DNA of 17,688 nucleotides, taken from NCBI GenBank assembly GCA_036121365.1, contig JAZAFR010000010.1:1-17688 (forward strand), in the 5' to 3' direction. Shown here piece after piece: positions 8,067 through 15,693 of this stretch. The position numbers were made by a program, and so were the translations under genes. Each line of letters starts with the position of its first letter. Positions within the stretch are counted from its first letter, which is position 1. The DNA is from UBA7916 sp036121365. Lineage in GTDB: Bacteria > Pseudomonadota > Gammaproteobacteria > Comchoanobacterales > Comchoanobacteraceae. A model generated the notes under the pieces. The model was not told the origin of the DNA and did no database searches. It saw only the letters and a program-made list of their open reading frames with translations.

Positions 8067-8510
8067 TTGTTTTTGAGAAATCTGTATTTATGTGTGGCTG
8101 GATTGTGCTTTTTCTTACTGCCTTTGTATTCCTTGGGATTAGTGCGTTATGGTAATTTTTTGCATGTGGGATCTTTGGTGTTTCGTTATGTGCCAAATTC
8201 TATGCAAACAGATAGGCTTTCCGAACAGACTGATGGACTATTCAGTATACATGTACAAGATTTTATGACTCATGTTGGCATGGAGCGTTTGACATTTTCG
8301 TCTGATTTGACATCGGTTTGGAATTCGTCAGTCAATATAGGTTCTTTGGATTCTTCAGTGCTACATAACGATATTTATTACCAATATAGTCCAAATTTTT
8401 CTTTCGGGGTAGGGCTCACGAATGTATGGCTGAATGATCATCATTGTGCTGTAGAGTCTTCGTACAAAAGTGGGTCTCAACTTGGATTTCTGGTAAGATG
8501 GCGTTGGTAA
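8067..8510 (+). CDS. Small outer-membrane-like protein of unknown function
   Basis: A 147-residue protein that starts with a hydrophobic signal-like segment (residues about 5-24). It continues with alternating polar/aromatic strands (VRYGNFLHVGSLVFRYV, FSFGVGLTNVWL, SQLGFLVRWRW) and ends in Trp, as outer-membrane beta-barrel proteins do for recognition by the BAM machinery. The length would allow only a small or incomplete barrel. The start is TTG, chosen because AGGAGG (8056-8061), overlapping the ABC gene's stop, sits 5 nt before it; a second TTG at 8073 is less well spaced. Coupling to the exporter suggests a shared envelope role. I do not recognise a named family. Confidence 0.65.
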   Translation: MFLRNLYLCVAGLCFFLLPLYSLGLVRYGNFLHVGSLVFRYVPNSMQTDRLSEQTDGLFSIHVQDFMTHVGMERLTFSSDLTSVWNSSVNIGSLDSSVLHNDIYYQYSPNFSFGVGLTNVWLNDHHCAVESSYKSGSQLGFLVRWRW

Positions 8511-8781
8511 TGTCTGTTTTTGGGCGAGGGCTATTCTTTTCTTGATGTTTGTAAAATTATCTTTCTGAAAATATTATTATAATTATTGGTTTTAATATAA
8601 CAAACCAGCATTCATTGACTGTCTTTTTCTGTCTTAACACCCATCATATTTTTTTTAATAAGAAGTTCAAATTTTTTATATAGTAGTTTTCCAGTTTTTA
8701 CGGAATTTTTAAGCTTTGGCAATAAATCCAAATGGTGTTATTTTTCTGGGTATAAAAAAATGTGCAATTCTTTATTTTTGT

Positions 8782-8792
8782 GCTATACCTAA
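8782..8792 (+). promoter_or_regulatory. SigmaS-type extended -10 element for hpf
   Basis: GCTATACCTAA matches the SigmaS-preferred -10 (KCTAYRCTTAA) at 10 of 11 positions, and TGTG lies just upstream. No good -35 is present, as is common for SigmaS promoters. It would yield a leader of about 35-40 nt. Stationary-phase control fits a ribosome hibernation factor. Confidence 0.5.
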
Positions 8793-8820
8793 GGTAGGGA
8801 TATCTTAAAAATCATTAACA

Positions 8821-8828
8821 AAGGAGGT
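8821..8828 (+). promoter_or_regulatory. Ideal Shine-Dalgarno of hpf
   Basis: AAGGAGGT lies 7 nt before the ATG at 8836. It is the best ribosome-binding site in the window and fixes the hpf start. Confidence 0.85.
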
Positions 8829-8835
8829 CTTTCTT

Positions 8836-9177
8836 ATGCAAACAAAAATTCTTATTACTTTTGATCATCGTAGTGTTCAAGACTCAAAATCGTTAATTCA
8901 ATATGCTTATCCGAAAATTGAACATATTTGTAAACACGGTCGTGCTTTGAAGGTTGAGATGATTTGTCGTGTTCAAAATGGTCAACATCTCATTGACTCA
9001 GTTGTGTACATGCCAAGAAAACATGTGGTTGGTATTCATGCAACCAGCCGTGATATGTATGAGACAGTTGATTTGATCGTGCCTAAAATTGAGCGTGTGA
9101 TTCGCAAATATACTGATATCATGAACTCTTTTGACCATGAATCTGCTTATAGACGCAGAGACGCTATGGAAGATTAA
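8836..9177 (+). CDS. hpf: Ribosome hibernation promoting factor, short form
   Basis: At 113 residues this is the short (HPF/YfiA) type without the long-form C-terminal dimerisation domain. The layout is beta-alpha-beta-beta-beta-alpha: KILITFDHRSVQDSKSLIQYAYPKIEHI, then VEMICRV, HLIDSVVYMP and HVVGIHATSRDMYETVDLIVPKIERVIRKY, matching the S30AE fold that binds the 30S decoding region and silences ribosomes in stationary phase. The tail after residue ~95 is charged. In E. coli hpf follows lptB and rpoN; here it is alone on the plus strand, and lptB lies about 0.8 kb away on the other strand. Confidence 0.9.
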   Translation: MQTKILITFDHRSVQDSKSLIQYAYPKIEHICKHGRALKVEMICRVQNGQHLIDSVVYMPRKHVVGIHATSRDMYETVDLIVPKIERVIRKYTDIMNSFDHESAYRRRDAMED

Positions 9178-9426
9178 ATTCACTTAGGTTTAATTAGAAT
9201 CCGTCTTTAAATTGGCCGGACTAGAATAGAAGAAACTCTGTATTTGATGTTTTAGACTGGCCTTAACTGGCAATATTGGACAGAATGTACTTTTATCATA
9301 TGTTCTGAATTATACCATATTTTTTGACTATCTTGCTAAGTGCAGAATGAATTTGTCGGGTCAGTATTCACTCATTCATGTATTGTGGTCGTTTATCGGT
9401 TATTGATATATCAGTGGGTGTTGTTT

Positions 9427-9909
9427 TTAGGCGGTGTCTTCTAGCAGGTATGCGTTAATGATGTGGTCAGGTTCGTGGACTGCACCGGAGTGACTGTTGC
9501 CTTTTTTTAGATTATCAATGTGTTCCATTCCTGATATTACCTTGCCAAATACGGTGTATTGCCCATTTAGGTGAGGTGTATCTGCGTAACAAATGAAAAA
9601 TTGGCTGTTGGCTGAATCGACATCTTGCGCTCTTGCCATAGACACTGTTCCTCTTACATGCGGTTCTTCAGAAAACTCTTGTTTTAAATTTGGATATTTA
9701 GAGCCGCCTGTGCCGTTGTGGTTGCTGCCATCACCTGTTTGTGCCATAAAGCTATCTATGACTCTGTGGAATGGGCAGTTATCATAAAACTTTTCTTTGG
9801 TTAGTAATTTGATTCTTTCAACATGTTTTGGTGCAAACTCAGGCTGTAATTGGATTTCTACATCTCCAGAATTAAGTGATAAAACTAATACATTTTCGTT
9901 TTTTGCCAT
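9427..9909 (-). CDS. ppiB: Peptidyl-prolyl cis-trans isomerase, cytosolic cyclophilin
   Basis: A cyclophilin-type prolyl isomerase of 160 residues. Active-site blocks are FHRVIDSFMAQTGDG, with the catalytic Arg and the Phe/Met/Gln pocket, then ANSQFFICYADTPHLNGQYTVFGKV. There is no signal peptide, so it acts in the cytoplasm. I place the start at the ATG at 9909 because GGGAG sits 5 nt before it. A second in-frame ATG at 9921 would add four residues but has a poorer site. A weak promoter (TTAACA, 18 nt, TAGATT on the minus strand, about 9967-9938) lies in the gap to lptB. The gene may therefore be independent of the lptB operon upstream. Confidence 0.93.
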   Translation of the reverse strand: MAKNENVLVLSLNSGDVEIQLQPEFAPKHVERIKLLTKEKFYDNCPFHRVIDSFMAQTGDGSNHNGTGGSKYPNLKQEFSEEPHVRGTVSMARAQDVDSANSQFFICYADTPHLNGQYTVFGKVISGMEHIDNLKKGNSHSGAVHEPDHIINAYLLEDTA

Positions 9910-10005
9910 TGTTGCTCCCATATCTCTTAGAAAATTTAATCTAGTGTATGATATTTTCTTCTGTTAATCCAGTAGAATTGTTTTTTTTTAAGTTTTTTCG
10001 TTGGG

Positions 10006-10722
10006 TTAGATTAAACTGTCTCCCAAATAGTATTGTCTTGCTAGCTTGCAATTTTGGATGTCTTGTTGCGTTCCTTCTGTCAGGATTTCTCCTTTGTGAA
10101 TGATGTAAGCATAGTCACATATGGGCAAAGTTGCTCCCACATTGTGGTCAGTGATCAGAATACCTATTTTATCTTGTTCTTGCAGTTCTTTGAGTAGATT
10201 TTTAATTTCTTGTATGGATATCGGGTCAACACCGGAAAAAGGCTCATCCAGTAAAATGTATTGTGGTTTATTTGCCATGGCCCTTGCAATTTCAGTTCTT
10301 CTCCGCTCTCCGCCAGACAGTAAACTGCCCAGTGTGTGTCTGGACTTATTTAGACCAAACCTATCTATGAGTTCCTCTAGGCGTTTCTTTTGTTCATTTC
10401 TAGATCTACTGGATAGCTCTAATATGCTTGCGATGTTTTGTTCTACACTCATCCCTTGAAATATACTTTTATCTTGTGGTAAGAAACTCAATCCCAGTTT
10501 TGCCCTTTTGTGAATCGGCAATTGCGTGATGTTTTTGTCGTCAATATAGATGTTGCCACTGTCAGGCTTTATTAGTCCTGTTATGATATGAAAACAACTT
10601 GATTTTCCTGCACCATTGGCCCCAAATAGGCCAATGATTTTACCTTTTTGGAAAGAAATATTGATATTGTTACATGCTAGATAATTTTGATATGACTTTT
10701 TGATGTTTTTAATGGATAGCAT
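10006..10722 (-). CDS. lptB: LPS export ABC transporter ATP-binding protein LptB
   Basis: A 238-residue ATPase that powers LptFG extraction of lipopolysaccharide from the inner membrane into the Lpt bridge. Walker A is GANGAGKS (34-41; most LptB have Pro in place of Ala35). Q-loop Gln is Q83, the signature is LSGGE with RRR (135-142, the GGERRR form typical of LptB), Walker B is ILLLDE (E160) and the H-loop is TDHN (H193). The PISIQEIKNLL and C-terminal YLGD motifs also fit. AAGGAG directly after the mltD stop lies 7 nt before the ATG, so it is translated as the third gene of a gloB-mltD-lptB operon. The usual partners lptC, lptA and rpoN are not adjacent. Confidence 0.94.
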   Translation of the reverse strand: MLSIKNIKKSYQNYLACNNINISFQKGKIIGLFGANGAGKSSCFHIITGLIKPDSGNIYIDDKNITQLPIHKRAKLGLSFLPQDKSIFQGMSVEQNIASILELSSRSRNEQKKRLEELIDRFGLNKSRHTLGSLLSGGERRRTEIARAMANKPQYILLDEPFSGVDPISIQEIKNLLKELQEQDKIGILITDHNVGATLPICDYAYIIHKGEILTEGTQQDIQNCKLARQYYLGDSLI

Positions 10723-10733
10723 GTTGGACTCCT

Positions 10734-12173
10734 TTATTGGGGTATGGTTAGGACCTGGTTTGGTTTGATGTTGTTGACGTCGGTCAGTTTGCTGGCAGTT
10801 TTTATTTTATGTATACTCGTTTTGTGCTGTTTGGCTATTTTGTATATGCTGTCACCTGGTTGCACGATGTAGCGAATGTATGATGTGTTTTTATTCTGTT
10901 GTTTCCATATGACGAGGTGTTTTGTTTTTTTGAGGTCATATGGGTATTTTAATTGATTCCAGTATGCGATATGTCCCGTTTTCACTTGATGTTGTTTGGC
11001 AATACTATGAATGGTTTCGCCGTCTTTTACTGTATGTGTGAGGGGCGATGGGCCAAAATTATCATCAGCGATGATTTTCTCTGCGAAATTTTTGTCTTGT
11101 GATAATATGGGTGTTGATTTAGATTCTTTTCTAATGATGAGATGCGTTACTTTTTCTGATGGATTATTGAGAAAGTTGTATTTTTTGATGGATGCTACTG
11201 TTGTGTCGTAAAACTTAGCAATGTTTTTGAGAGTGTCTGTTTCACTGATTTTGTGATAAGCCCAGCGGTTGTTGAATAGAGGCGTTTTTCTGAGTTTTTT
11301 TCTACAAGAAAATGCAATGTTGCTTGGTACTGATATGGTATTTTTCTTTTCATGGCTTGTGGAATGTCCTTTCCATCTGGGGTTGAGTTTGTGTAATAAA
11401 TCAGAATCAATTTTACACTTTTCTGATATTTGAGTGAAGGCAAATGGTTTTTTGGTTGGTATTTCTGTGAAAAATGGTGTCTCCGAAATGTGTGGAAGTT
11501 GAATTTGGTATTTTTGATTATGATTAATGATGGTTTTTAGTGCTAGTATTTTGGGTAAATATTTTCGTGTTTGCTCAGGAAGAAAGCTTGTCCATGAGAT
11601 TTTTCCTTGGCTTTCTTTTGACTGCTTAATGGCTTTTCGAACTCGTCCCTCTCCAGCATTATAAGCTGCAATGGCATAGTCCCAGCGCCGATAAAGCTTG
11701 TTGTGTAAATACTTTAAATGTTTGAGTGCTGTTTGTGTGGATTGTGTGATGTCCCGTCTGTCGTCGATACTCTCGTTGATGGTTAAGCCGTTGGCGCTTG
11801 CCATGTCTGGCATGAGTTGCCATATACCAGCTGCTCCTTTTACGCTTTTAGCAAAAGGATCATAGTTGCTTTCAATGAATGGAATGAGAGCAAGTTCACT
11901 GGGAAGATTGTGTTTGCTTGTTTGCTCTAGGACATAAGCAAGATAGTATTGTGCATTTTCAGTCATCTCAGTGATGGCCTCTGGATGCTTGATGTGCCAA
12001 TTGATTTGTTTTTGTATTTCTTGATTGATTGCAGGGTGGGGGGCGATAGCAAAGTTTTTTTGCATGGTTTTCCATATTTCAGGGTTGTTGTTTGGGGTTG
12101 CAAAGTTTGAGACAGTGAGTAATACTGTTAACGCTACTGTGATTATGGTTTGTTGTTTCTTGTGAGTGTTCAT
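10734..12173 (-). CDS. mltD: Membrane-bound lytic murein transglycosylase D-like, with LysM repeats
   Basis: A 479-residue periplasmic enzyme that cleaves the MurNAc-GlcNAc bond of peptidoglycan. A signal peptide (about 1-25) is followed by an SLT domain with the catalytic Glu101 in FIESNYDP, then GAAGIWQLMP and AAYNAGEGRVRKAI. Three LysM-like peptidoglycan-binding repeats follow at about 300-350, 382-428 and 431-479, the last two with VKDGETIHSIAKQH and VQPGDSIYKIAKQH. Unlike E. coli MltD there is no lipobox Cys in the signal region. It may therefore be soluble in the periplasm or held by its leader rather than being a lipoprotein. The ATG overlaps the gloB stop (TAATG), indicating translational coupling. 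Confidence 0.93.
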   Translation of the reverse strand: MNTHKKQQTIITVALTVLLTVSNFATPNNNPEIWKTMQKNFAIAPHPAINQEIQKQINWHIKHPEAITEMTENAQYYLAYVLEQTSKHNLPSELALIPFIESNYDPFAKSVKGAAGIWQLMPDMASANGLTINESIDDRRDITQSTQTALKHLKYLHNKLYRRWDYAIAAYNAGEGRVRKAIKQSKESQGKISWTSFLPEQTRKYLPKILALKTIINHNQKYQIQLPHISETPFFTEIPTKKPFAFTQISEKCKIDSDLLHKLNPRWKGHSTSHEKKNTISVPSNIAFSCRKKLRKTPLFNNRWAYHKISETDTLKNIAKFYDTTVASIKKYNFLNNPSEKVTHLIIRKESKSTPILSQDKNFAEKIIADDNFGPSPLTHTVKDGETIHSIAKQHQVKTGHIAYWNQLKYPYDLKKTKHLVIWKQQNKNTSYIRYIVQPGDSIYKIAKQHKTSIHKIKTASKLTDVNNIKPNQVLTIPQ

Positions 12174-12937
12174 TAAAAGTGATCCTTAAGTGCTCTCAGT
12201 GTTGTGAATATTTCTAGGGGTGAATTTAGTTTCTTTTGAATTTTCCTTTCAAGATGAGCTTGCATTTTAAGGTCATGGCATCTTAAAAATGGATTAATTG
12301 CTTTTTCTATTTTGAGAGTGGTGGGTATTGAAGGTTGCTCATGGTCGATTTTATGCTGAACGCTTTTATGATAGTCTTGAAGTTGTTGGTTGTCTGGCTC
12401 AATGCTCAGTGCAAACTCTATGTTACTTAGGGTGTATTCGTGCGCTGGGTAGACTATGGTGCAGTCTGGCAGTGATCTGATCTTTGCTAAGGATGTGAAC
12501 ATTTGCTCGTATGTACCCTCGAATAATCTTCCACATCCAATTGAAAATAAAGTGTCTCCACAGAATAAATGATGTCCATGGTGATAGCATAGGTGATCCA
12601 ATGTATGCCCTGGTGTGGCTATGATTTTCCATGCGTGATCAAAATCGGGTAGGCATAAGCTTTTTTCAGATGCAATATTTTGATGTTTGATGTTTAATGC
12701 GTTGAGGTTTGGTCCATAGGTGTCTACTTGAGGATAATATTCTTGTAGTTCTTTGACTCCGCCAGTGTGGTCAAGATGATGATGTGTAATGATGATATTG
12801 GAACAGGTGATGTTTTGTTTTTTTAGATACTGTATGATAGGTTTTGCTTCGCCAGGGTCAATGACAGTGGCTCGATCTTTATGGATTAAGGTCCAGATGT
12901 AGTTTGTCTCTAGTGCTTTTATTGCGTGGATTTCCAT
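12173..12937 (-). CDS. gloB: Hydroxyacylglutathione hydrolase (glyoxalase II)
   Basis: A 254-residue metallo-beta-lactamase-fold enzyme that hydrolyses S-lactoylglutathione to lactate and glutathione, the second step of methylglyoxal detoxification. The binuclear metal ligands are all present: H52, H54, D56, H57 (THHHLDH), H111 (TPGHT), D128 (CGDTLF) and H166 (PAHEYT). The C-terminal glutathione-binding helical region is present and the length is normal. It heads the minus-strand operon with mltD and lptB. Adjacency of gloB and mltD is conserved in gammaproteobacteria, although in E. coli the two are arranged differently. Confidence 0.95.
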   Translation of the reverse strand: MEIHAIKALETNYIWTLIHKDRATVIDPGEAKPIIQYLKKQNITCSNIIITHHHLDHTGGVKELQEYYPQVDTYGPNLNALNIKHQNIASEKSLCLPDFDHAWKIIATPGHTLDHLCYHHGHHLFCGDTLFSIGCGRLFEGTYEQMFTSLAKIRSLPDCTIVYPAHEYTLSNIEFALSIEPDNQQLQDYHKSVQHKIDHEQPSIPTTLKIEKAINPFLRCHDLKMQAHLERKIQKKLNSPLEIFTTLRALKDHF

Positions 12938-12973
12938 GGCTTTCTTGTTCGGCTTTTTTCACTATTTAGTTGG

Positions 12974-13002
12974 AGTATATCTATTTTGTAGCCATTGAGC
13001 AA
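12974..13002 (-). promoter_or_regulatory. Candidate promoter of the gloB-mltD-lptB operon
   Basis: On the minus strand TTGCTC (13002-12997), a 17-nt spacer and TATACT (12979-12974). The -10 is 5/6 and the -35 is weak (3/6). The leader would be about 30 nt. Confidence 0.35.
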
Positions 13003-13177
13003 GAGAGAGCATTCTTGATTTGGTTTTTTGTGTGGTATTCTTGTGTTTGATCTGGTGTTGTATCTATCCTGTTTTTTGAAAAAACACTTTCTATTGAGTT
13101 GTAGTAGTGATGCAGAATTTTTATTGTTGGATCGGACTTGTTGTTTTGAAGACTAATGAGACGGTATTGGTCCCACT

Positions 13178-13206
13178 TTGCAAAATATTGTTTTTTGCAT
13201 TAGAAT
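13178..13206 (+). promoter_or_regulatory. Candidate promoter of the methyltransferase-rnhA-dnaQ operon
   Basis: TTGCAA (13178-13183), a 17-nt spacer and TAGAAT (13201-13206) match the consensus at 4/6 and 5/6. The leader would be about 55 nt. Confidence 0.4.
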
Positions 13207-13267
13207 GTACCCAGATGCGTATTTGAGGTATACATGGGCTTTGATATTTTGATCACTGGGAAGTGTT

Positions 13268-13948
13268 ATGAGTGATAAGAATGATGATCTGTCTCGTTGG
13301 TATAAAAGTAAGATTGGCAAAAAAATTGCAGGATTAGAGCGTCGTATTTTGATGCCAATTGTCAACCATTTCAGGCCGTTTCGTTGTTTGGAGCTGGCTT
13401 CTTCGCCTTTGATTTGCATGCAATCTGTTAAAGAGAAAGTCAATGTGTCGTCAAGGTTTGATTGTTCCGTGAATGGTGTGGGGTCGTGTGTGATTTCTGA
13501 TTTTTCGACTTTGCCATTTGCATCTGAGTCTTTTGACTTGGTTTTGTGCGTGCATGTTCACGAGACATGCCGTTATTCAGGGCGTATTATTGCAGAATTG
13601 TCTCGTGTTTTAATGCCTGAAGGCTTGGTGGTGTTTATTGGTTTTAATCCGTATGGACTTTGGCGTAAAAAGGATTTTTTATTGCAAAATTCATGGTGGG
13701 ATAATCCCATGACTTGTGATGATTTGATGACCCTTGCTAAAATGTGTTCTTTGGAAGAAGTGTACACTGAGTATTTCGGTTATGGGTTGGGTTTAGATGA
13801 GAAGATGGTGTGTGCAGCCATGTTGGCTTATTGGCGAAGAAAATGGTTGCCGTCTTCAGGTGTGTTGTATAAAACTGTTGTGAGAAAGAGAGTGCTAGCA
13901 AAGACTTCACCGTTATTGGTTGAAAATGCTGTGTTAGAGAATATGTAA
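13268..13948 (+). CDS. YafS-like SAM-dependent methyltransferase
   Basis: A 226-residue class I methyltransferase-like protein. LPFASESFDLVLCVHVHE (about 79-96) is motif II/III territory. LSRVLMPEGLVVFIGFNPYGLWR (about 110-132) matches the conserved LREADRVLIDDGWLVISGFNPISF segment of E. coli YafS. The glycine-rich SAM motif I is degenerate (LELASSP near residue 40), as it is in YafS itself. Its place between gloB and rnhA is the same as yafS in E. coli, which supports orthology. Its substrate is unknown. It is the first gene of a plus-strand operon with rnhA 16 nt downstream. The Shine-Dalgarno is modest (GGGAAG). Confidence 0.8.
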   Translation: MSDKNDDLSRWYKSKIGKKIAGLERRILMPIVNHFRPFRCLELASSPLICMQSVKEKVNVSSRFDCSVNGVGSCVISDFSTLPFASESFDLVLCVHVHETCRYSGRIIAELSRVLMPEGLVVFIGFNPYGLWRKKDFLLQNSWWDNPMTCDDLMTLAKMCSLEEVYTEYFGYGLGLDEKMVCAAMLAYWRRKWLPSSGVLYKTVVRKRVLAKTSPLLVENAVLENM

Positions 13949-13964
13949 TGGTTGAGGAATTAAG

Positions 13965-14420
13965 ATGGATATAGAATCTAAAGGAGTGGTTGAGATTTTT
14001 ACAGATGGTTCATGTTTGGGTAATCCTGGAAATGGGGGTTGGGCGGCATTGCTTCGTTATGGTAAGGCTGAGAAAAAGATCAGTGGGGGAGAAAAAAATA
14101 CAACCAATAATCGCATGGAATTATTGGCTGCTATTGAGGCACTGTCTTGTCTTGAACGCACTTCTTCGGTTAGATTGACCACTGATTCTCAATACTTGCG
14201 CTTGGGAATCACAGAATGGATTGTTAAATGGAAACGTAATGGTTGGAAGCGTTCTGGTAATCAAGCTGTTAAAAATGCAGATTTGTGGAAACGTTTGTTG
14301 GAATTGAATGAGAAACATACAGTGACGTGGCATTGGGTGAAGGCCCATAATGGTAATGTTGATAATGAGTGTGTTGATCAAATGGCTTTAAAAGCTGCAA
14401 AAAAGGTGTCGAAGTTATGA
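13965..14420 (+). CDS. rnhA: Ribonuclease HI
   Basis: A 151-residue enzyme that cuts the RNA strand of RNA-DNA hybrids, for example R-loops and primers. The catalytic residues are D14 (IFTDGSCLGNPG), E52 (NNRMELLAA), D74 (TTDSQYL) and D138 (NECVDQMA), with H128 in the active-site loop. The basic handle region (KWKRNGWKRSG) is present. GAGGA lies 6 nt before the ATG. The 3' end overlaps dnaQ by 4 nt (ATGA), so the two are translationally coupled. In E. coli rnhA and dnaQ are divergent. Confidence 0.96.
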   Translation: MDIESKGVVEIFTDGSCLGNPGNGGWAALLRYGKAEKKISGGEKNTTNNRMELLAAIEALSCLERTSSVRLTTDSQYLRLGITEWIVKWKRNGWKRSGNQAVKNADLWKRLLELNEKHTVTWHWVKAHNGNVDNECVDQMALKAAKKVSKL

Positions 14421-15088
14421 GTCAATCGCATGTGGTGGTTTTAGATACAGAGACAACGGGTCTTGACCAGAGTCGTGATCGAGTGATTGAAATTGGGGCA
14501 ATCAAGCTTTTAGATGGCCGTCCGGTTTCTAAGTTTCATGCCTATTTGAATCCTCAAGGAGTAGATAGTCATCCGGATGCGTTGGCTGTGCATGGCATTG
14601 CCAATGACTTTTTGCTTGATAAGCCAACATTCGAGGATATACATGCTGTTTTTTTAGAATTTGTGGCTGGCTCAGATCTGGTGATCCACAATGCACCTTT
14701 TGATGTTGGTTTTTTGGATGCTGAATTGGAAAGAGTGGGGTATTTATCTAAGATTTCTGAGATTTGTCAAGTGATTGATACACTTGTGCTGGCTAAAAAG
14801 CAATATCCAGGGCAAAAAAATAATTTAGATGCATTGTGCAGGCGGTTTGGTATTTCTATTTCTCATCGAAGCTTGCACGGTGCGTTGTTGGATGCGGACT
14901 TGTTGGTAAAGGTGTATTTGCAGATGTGTGTTGATCAATCAGACTTGTTACAGATGTCCGTAGGTGCTAGTTTGTCAGGAGAGAATACCACAAGTTCTTT
15001 TCAAGCTTGGGATGCGCCCATTGATGTTATTGAAGCGTCACAAGCTGAATGTTTGGCTCATGATGACTTTTTGGAGTCAATCCAGTAG
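14417..15088 (+). CDS. dnaQ: DNA polymerase III epsilon subunit, 3'-5' proofreading exonuclease
   Basis: A 223-residue DEDDh exonuclease that proofreads for the Pol III core. The metal-binding residues are D10 and E12 (LDTETTG), D96 (HNAPFDVGFL), H154 and D159 (HGALLDADLL). The C-terminal region after about residue 185, which tethers the subunit to DnaE, is present but diverges from E. coli. Its start codon overlaps the rnhA stop. I see no clean terminator after it. Confidence 0.95.
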   Translation: MSQSHVVVLDTETTGLDQSRDRVIEIGAIKLLDGRPVSKFHAYLNPQGVDSHPDALAVHGIANDFLLDKPTFEDIHAVFLEFVAGSDLVIHNAPFDVGFLDAELERVGYLSKISEICQVIDTLVLAKKQYPGQKNNLDALCRRFGISISHRSLHGALLDADLLVKVYLQMCVDQSDLLQMSVGASLSGENTTSSFQAWDAPIDVIEASQAECLAHDDFLESIQ

Positions 15089-15276
15089 GTTGAGTTTGTT
15101 TATTTGTCAATGGTACCTGGTTGTTATGAGAAACCATTAGGTTACGTGTCCTTTTTCGTGTGTTTTAATGTTTGTTTTGACATTGTGTTAGAGTCAGTTA
15201 ATGGTATTATGACTTTTTTTATTTTGGTTTTAAATGGATTAAATTAATAATAGATGGTTTTTTTGTTCTTGATCTA

Positions 15277-15305
15277 TTGACAAATGGTTCTATTTACAGG
15301 ACAAT
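15277..15305 (+). promoter_or_regulatory. Strong promoter of the tRNA-tuf operon
   Basis: TTGACA (15277-15282, perfect), a 17-nt spacer and GACAAT (15300-15305, 4/6). The upstream flank at 15241-15270 is AT-rich, like an UP element. Transcription would start about 15312, some 20 nt before tRNA-Tyr. Confidence 0.6.
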
Positions 15306-15330
15306 GCACACTTTGCAAGTGGCGTGTTTT

Positions 15331-15412
15331 GGAGGGGTTCCCGAGCGGTCAAAGGGATCAGACTGTAAATCTGACGGCTCAGCCTTCGCAGGTTCGAATC
15401 CTGCCCCCTCCA
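15331..15412 (+). tRNA. tRNA-Tyr (GTA)
   Basis: A class II tRNA with a long variable arm. The acceptor GGAGGGG pairs with CCCCTCC (15405-15411), the discriminator is A15412 and the anticodon GTA is at 15365-15367. The T arm has a TTCGAAT loop. No CCA follows (the next bases are AAT). It is the first of three tRNAs in the order of E. coli tyrU-glyT-thrT. Confidence 0.96.
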
Positions 15413-15423
15413 AATTTGCTCAT

Positions 15424-15494
<71 letters not shown>

Positions 15495-15518
15495 GGTGAA
15501 TCGTGACTCGTTCTATGC

Positions 15519-15591
<73 letters not shown>

Positions 15592-15693
15592 GTGCGTTAC
15601 TTGTGGCTGACCATGGTGGTTGGCGGGTCGAAAGACTGGCTTAATGCATGCAGGGTGGGATGTGAAATCACAACTGGCATGGTAGGGATTACA

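Larger units (their letters stand above)
8511..8835. other. 325-bp intergenic region before hpf
   Basis: This is a strongly AT-rich stretch with long T-runs and no credible reading frame. I see no clear intrinsic terminator for the upstream pair. The only supported elements are the SigmaS-like promoter and Shine-Dalgarno at its right end, described separately. A small RNA cannot be excluded but nothing points to one. Confidence 0.5.
12938..13267. other. 330-bp divergent promoter region gloB / methyltransferase
   Basis: This AT-rich spacer between divergent genes has no convincing reading frame. It holds a candidate promoter for each side, described separately. There is also an AT-rich palindrome at 13071-13085 (a 7-bp arm, one central base) with no T-run that would make it a terminator. 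I see nothing else. Confidence 0.5.

Noticed and set aside
8716..8721. TTGGCA before hpf as a sigma54 or sigma70 -35/-24 element
   Set aside because: No TTGC -12 at the right spacing and no -10 at 16-18 nt; the SigmaS-like element downstream is a better explanation.
9178..9426. Terminators or a small gene between hpf and ppiB
   Set aside because: I looked on both strands and found only short imperfect repeats and no frame with a start signal.
13071..13085. AT palindrome as bidirectional terminator
   Set aside because: It lies upstream of both divergent genes, has A/T-only arms apart from one pair and lacks a GC stem.
15095..15150. AATGGT/ACCATT repeat after dnaQ as terminator
   Set aside because: The stem is short and interrupted, and the T-run is too far away to call it.
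15660..15671. TGTGAAATCACA as a CRP site
   Set aside because: The half sites are separated by 2 nt where CRP needs 6, and it lies within the transcribed tRNA-tuf spacer.
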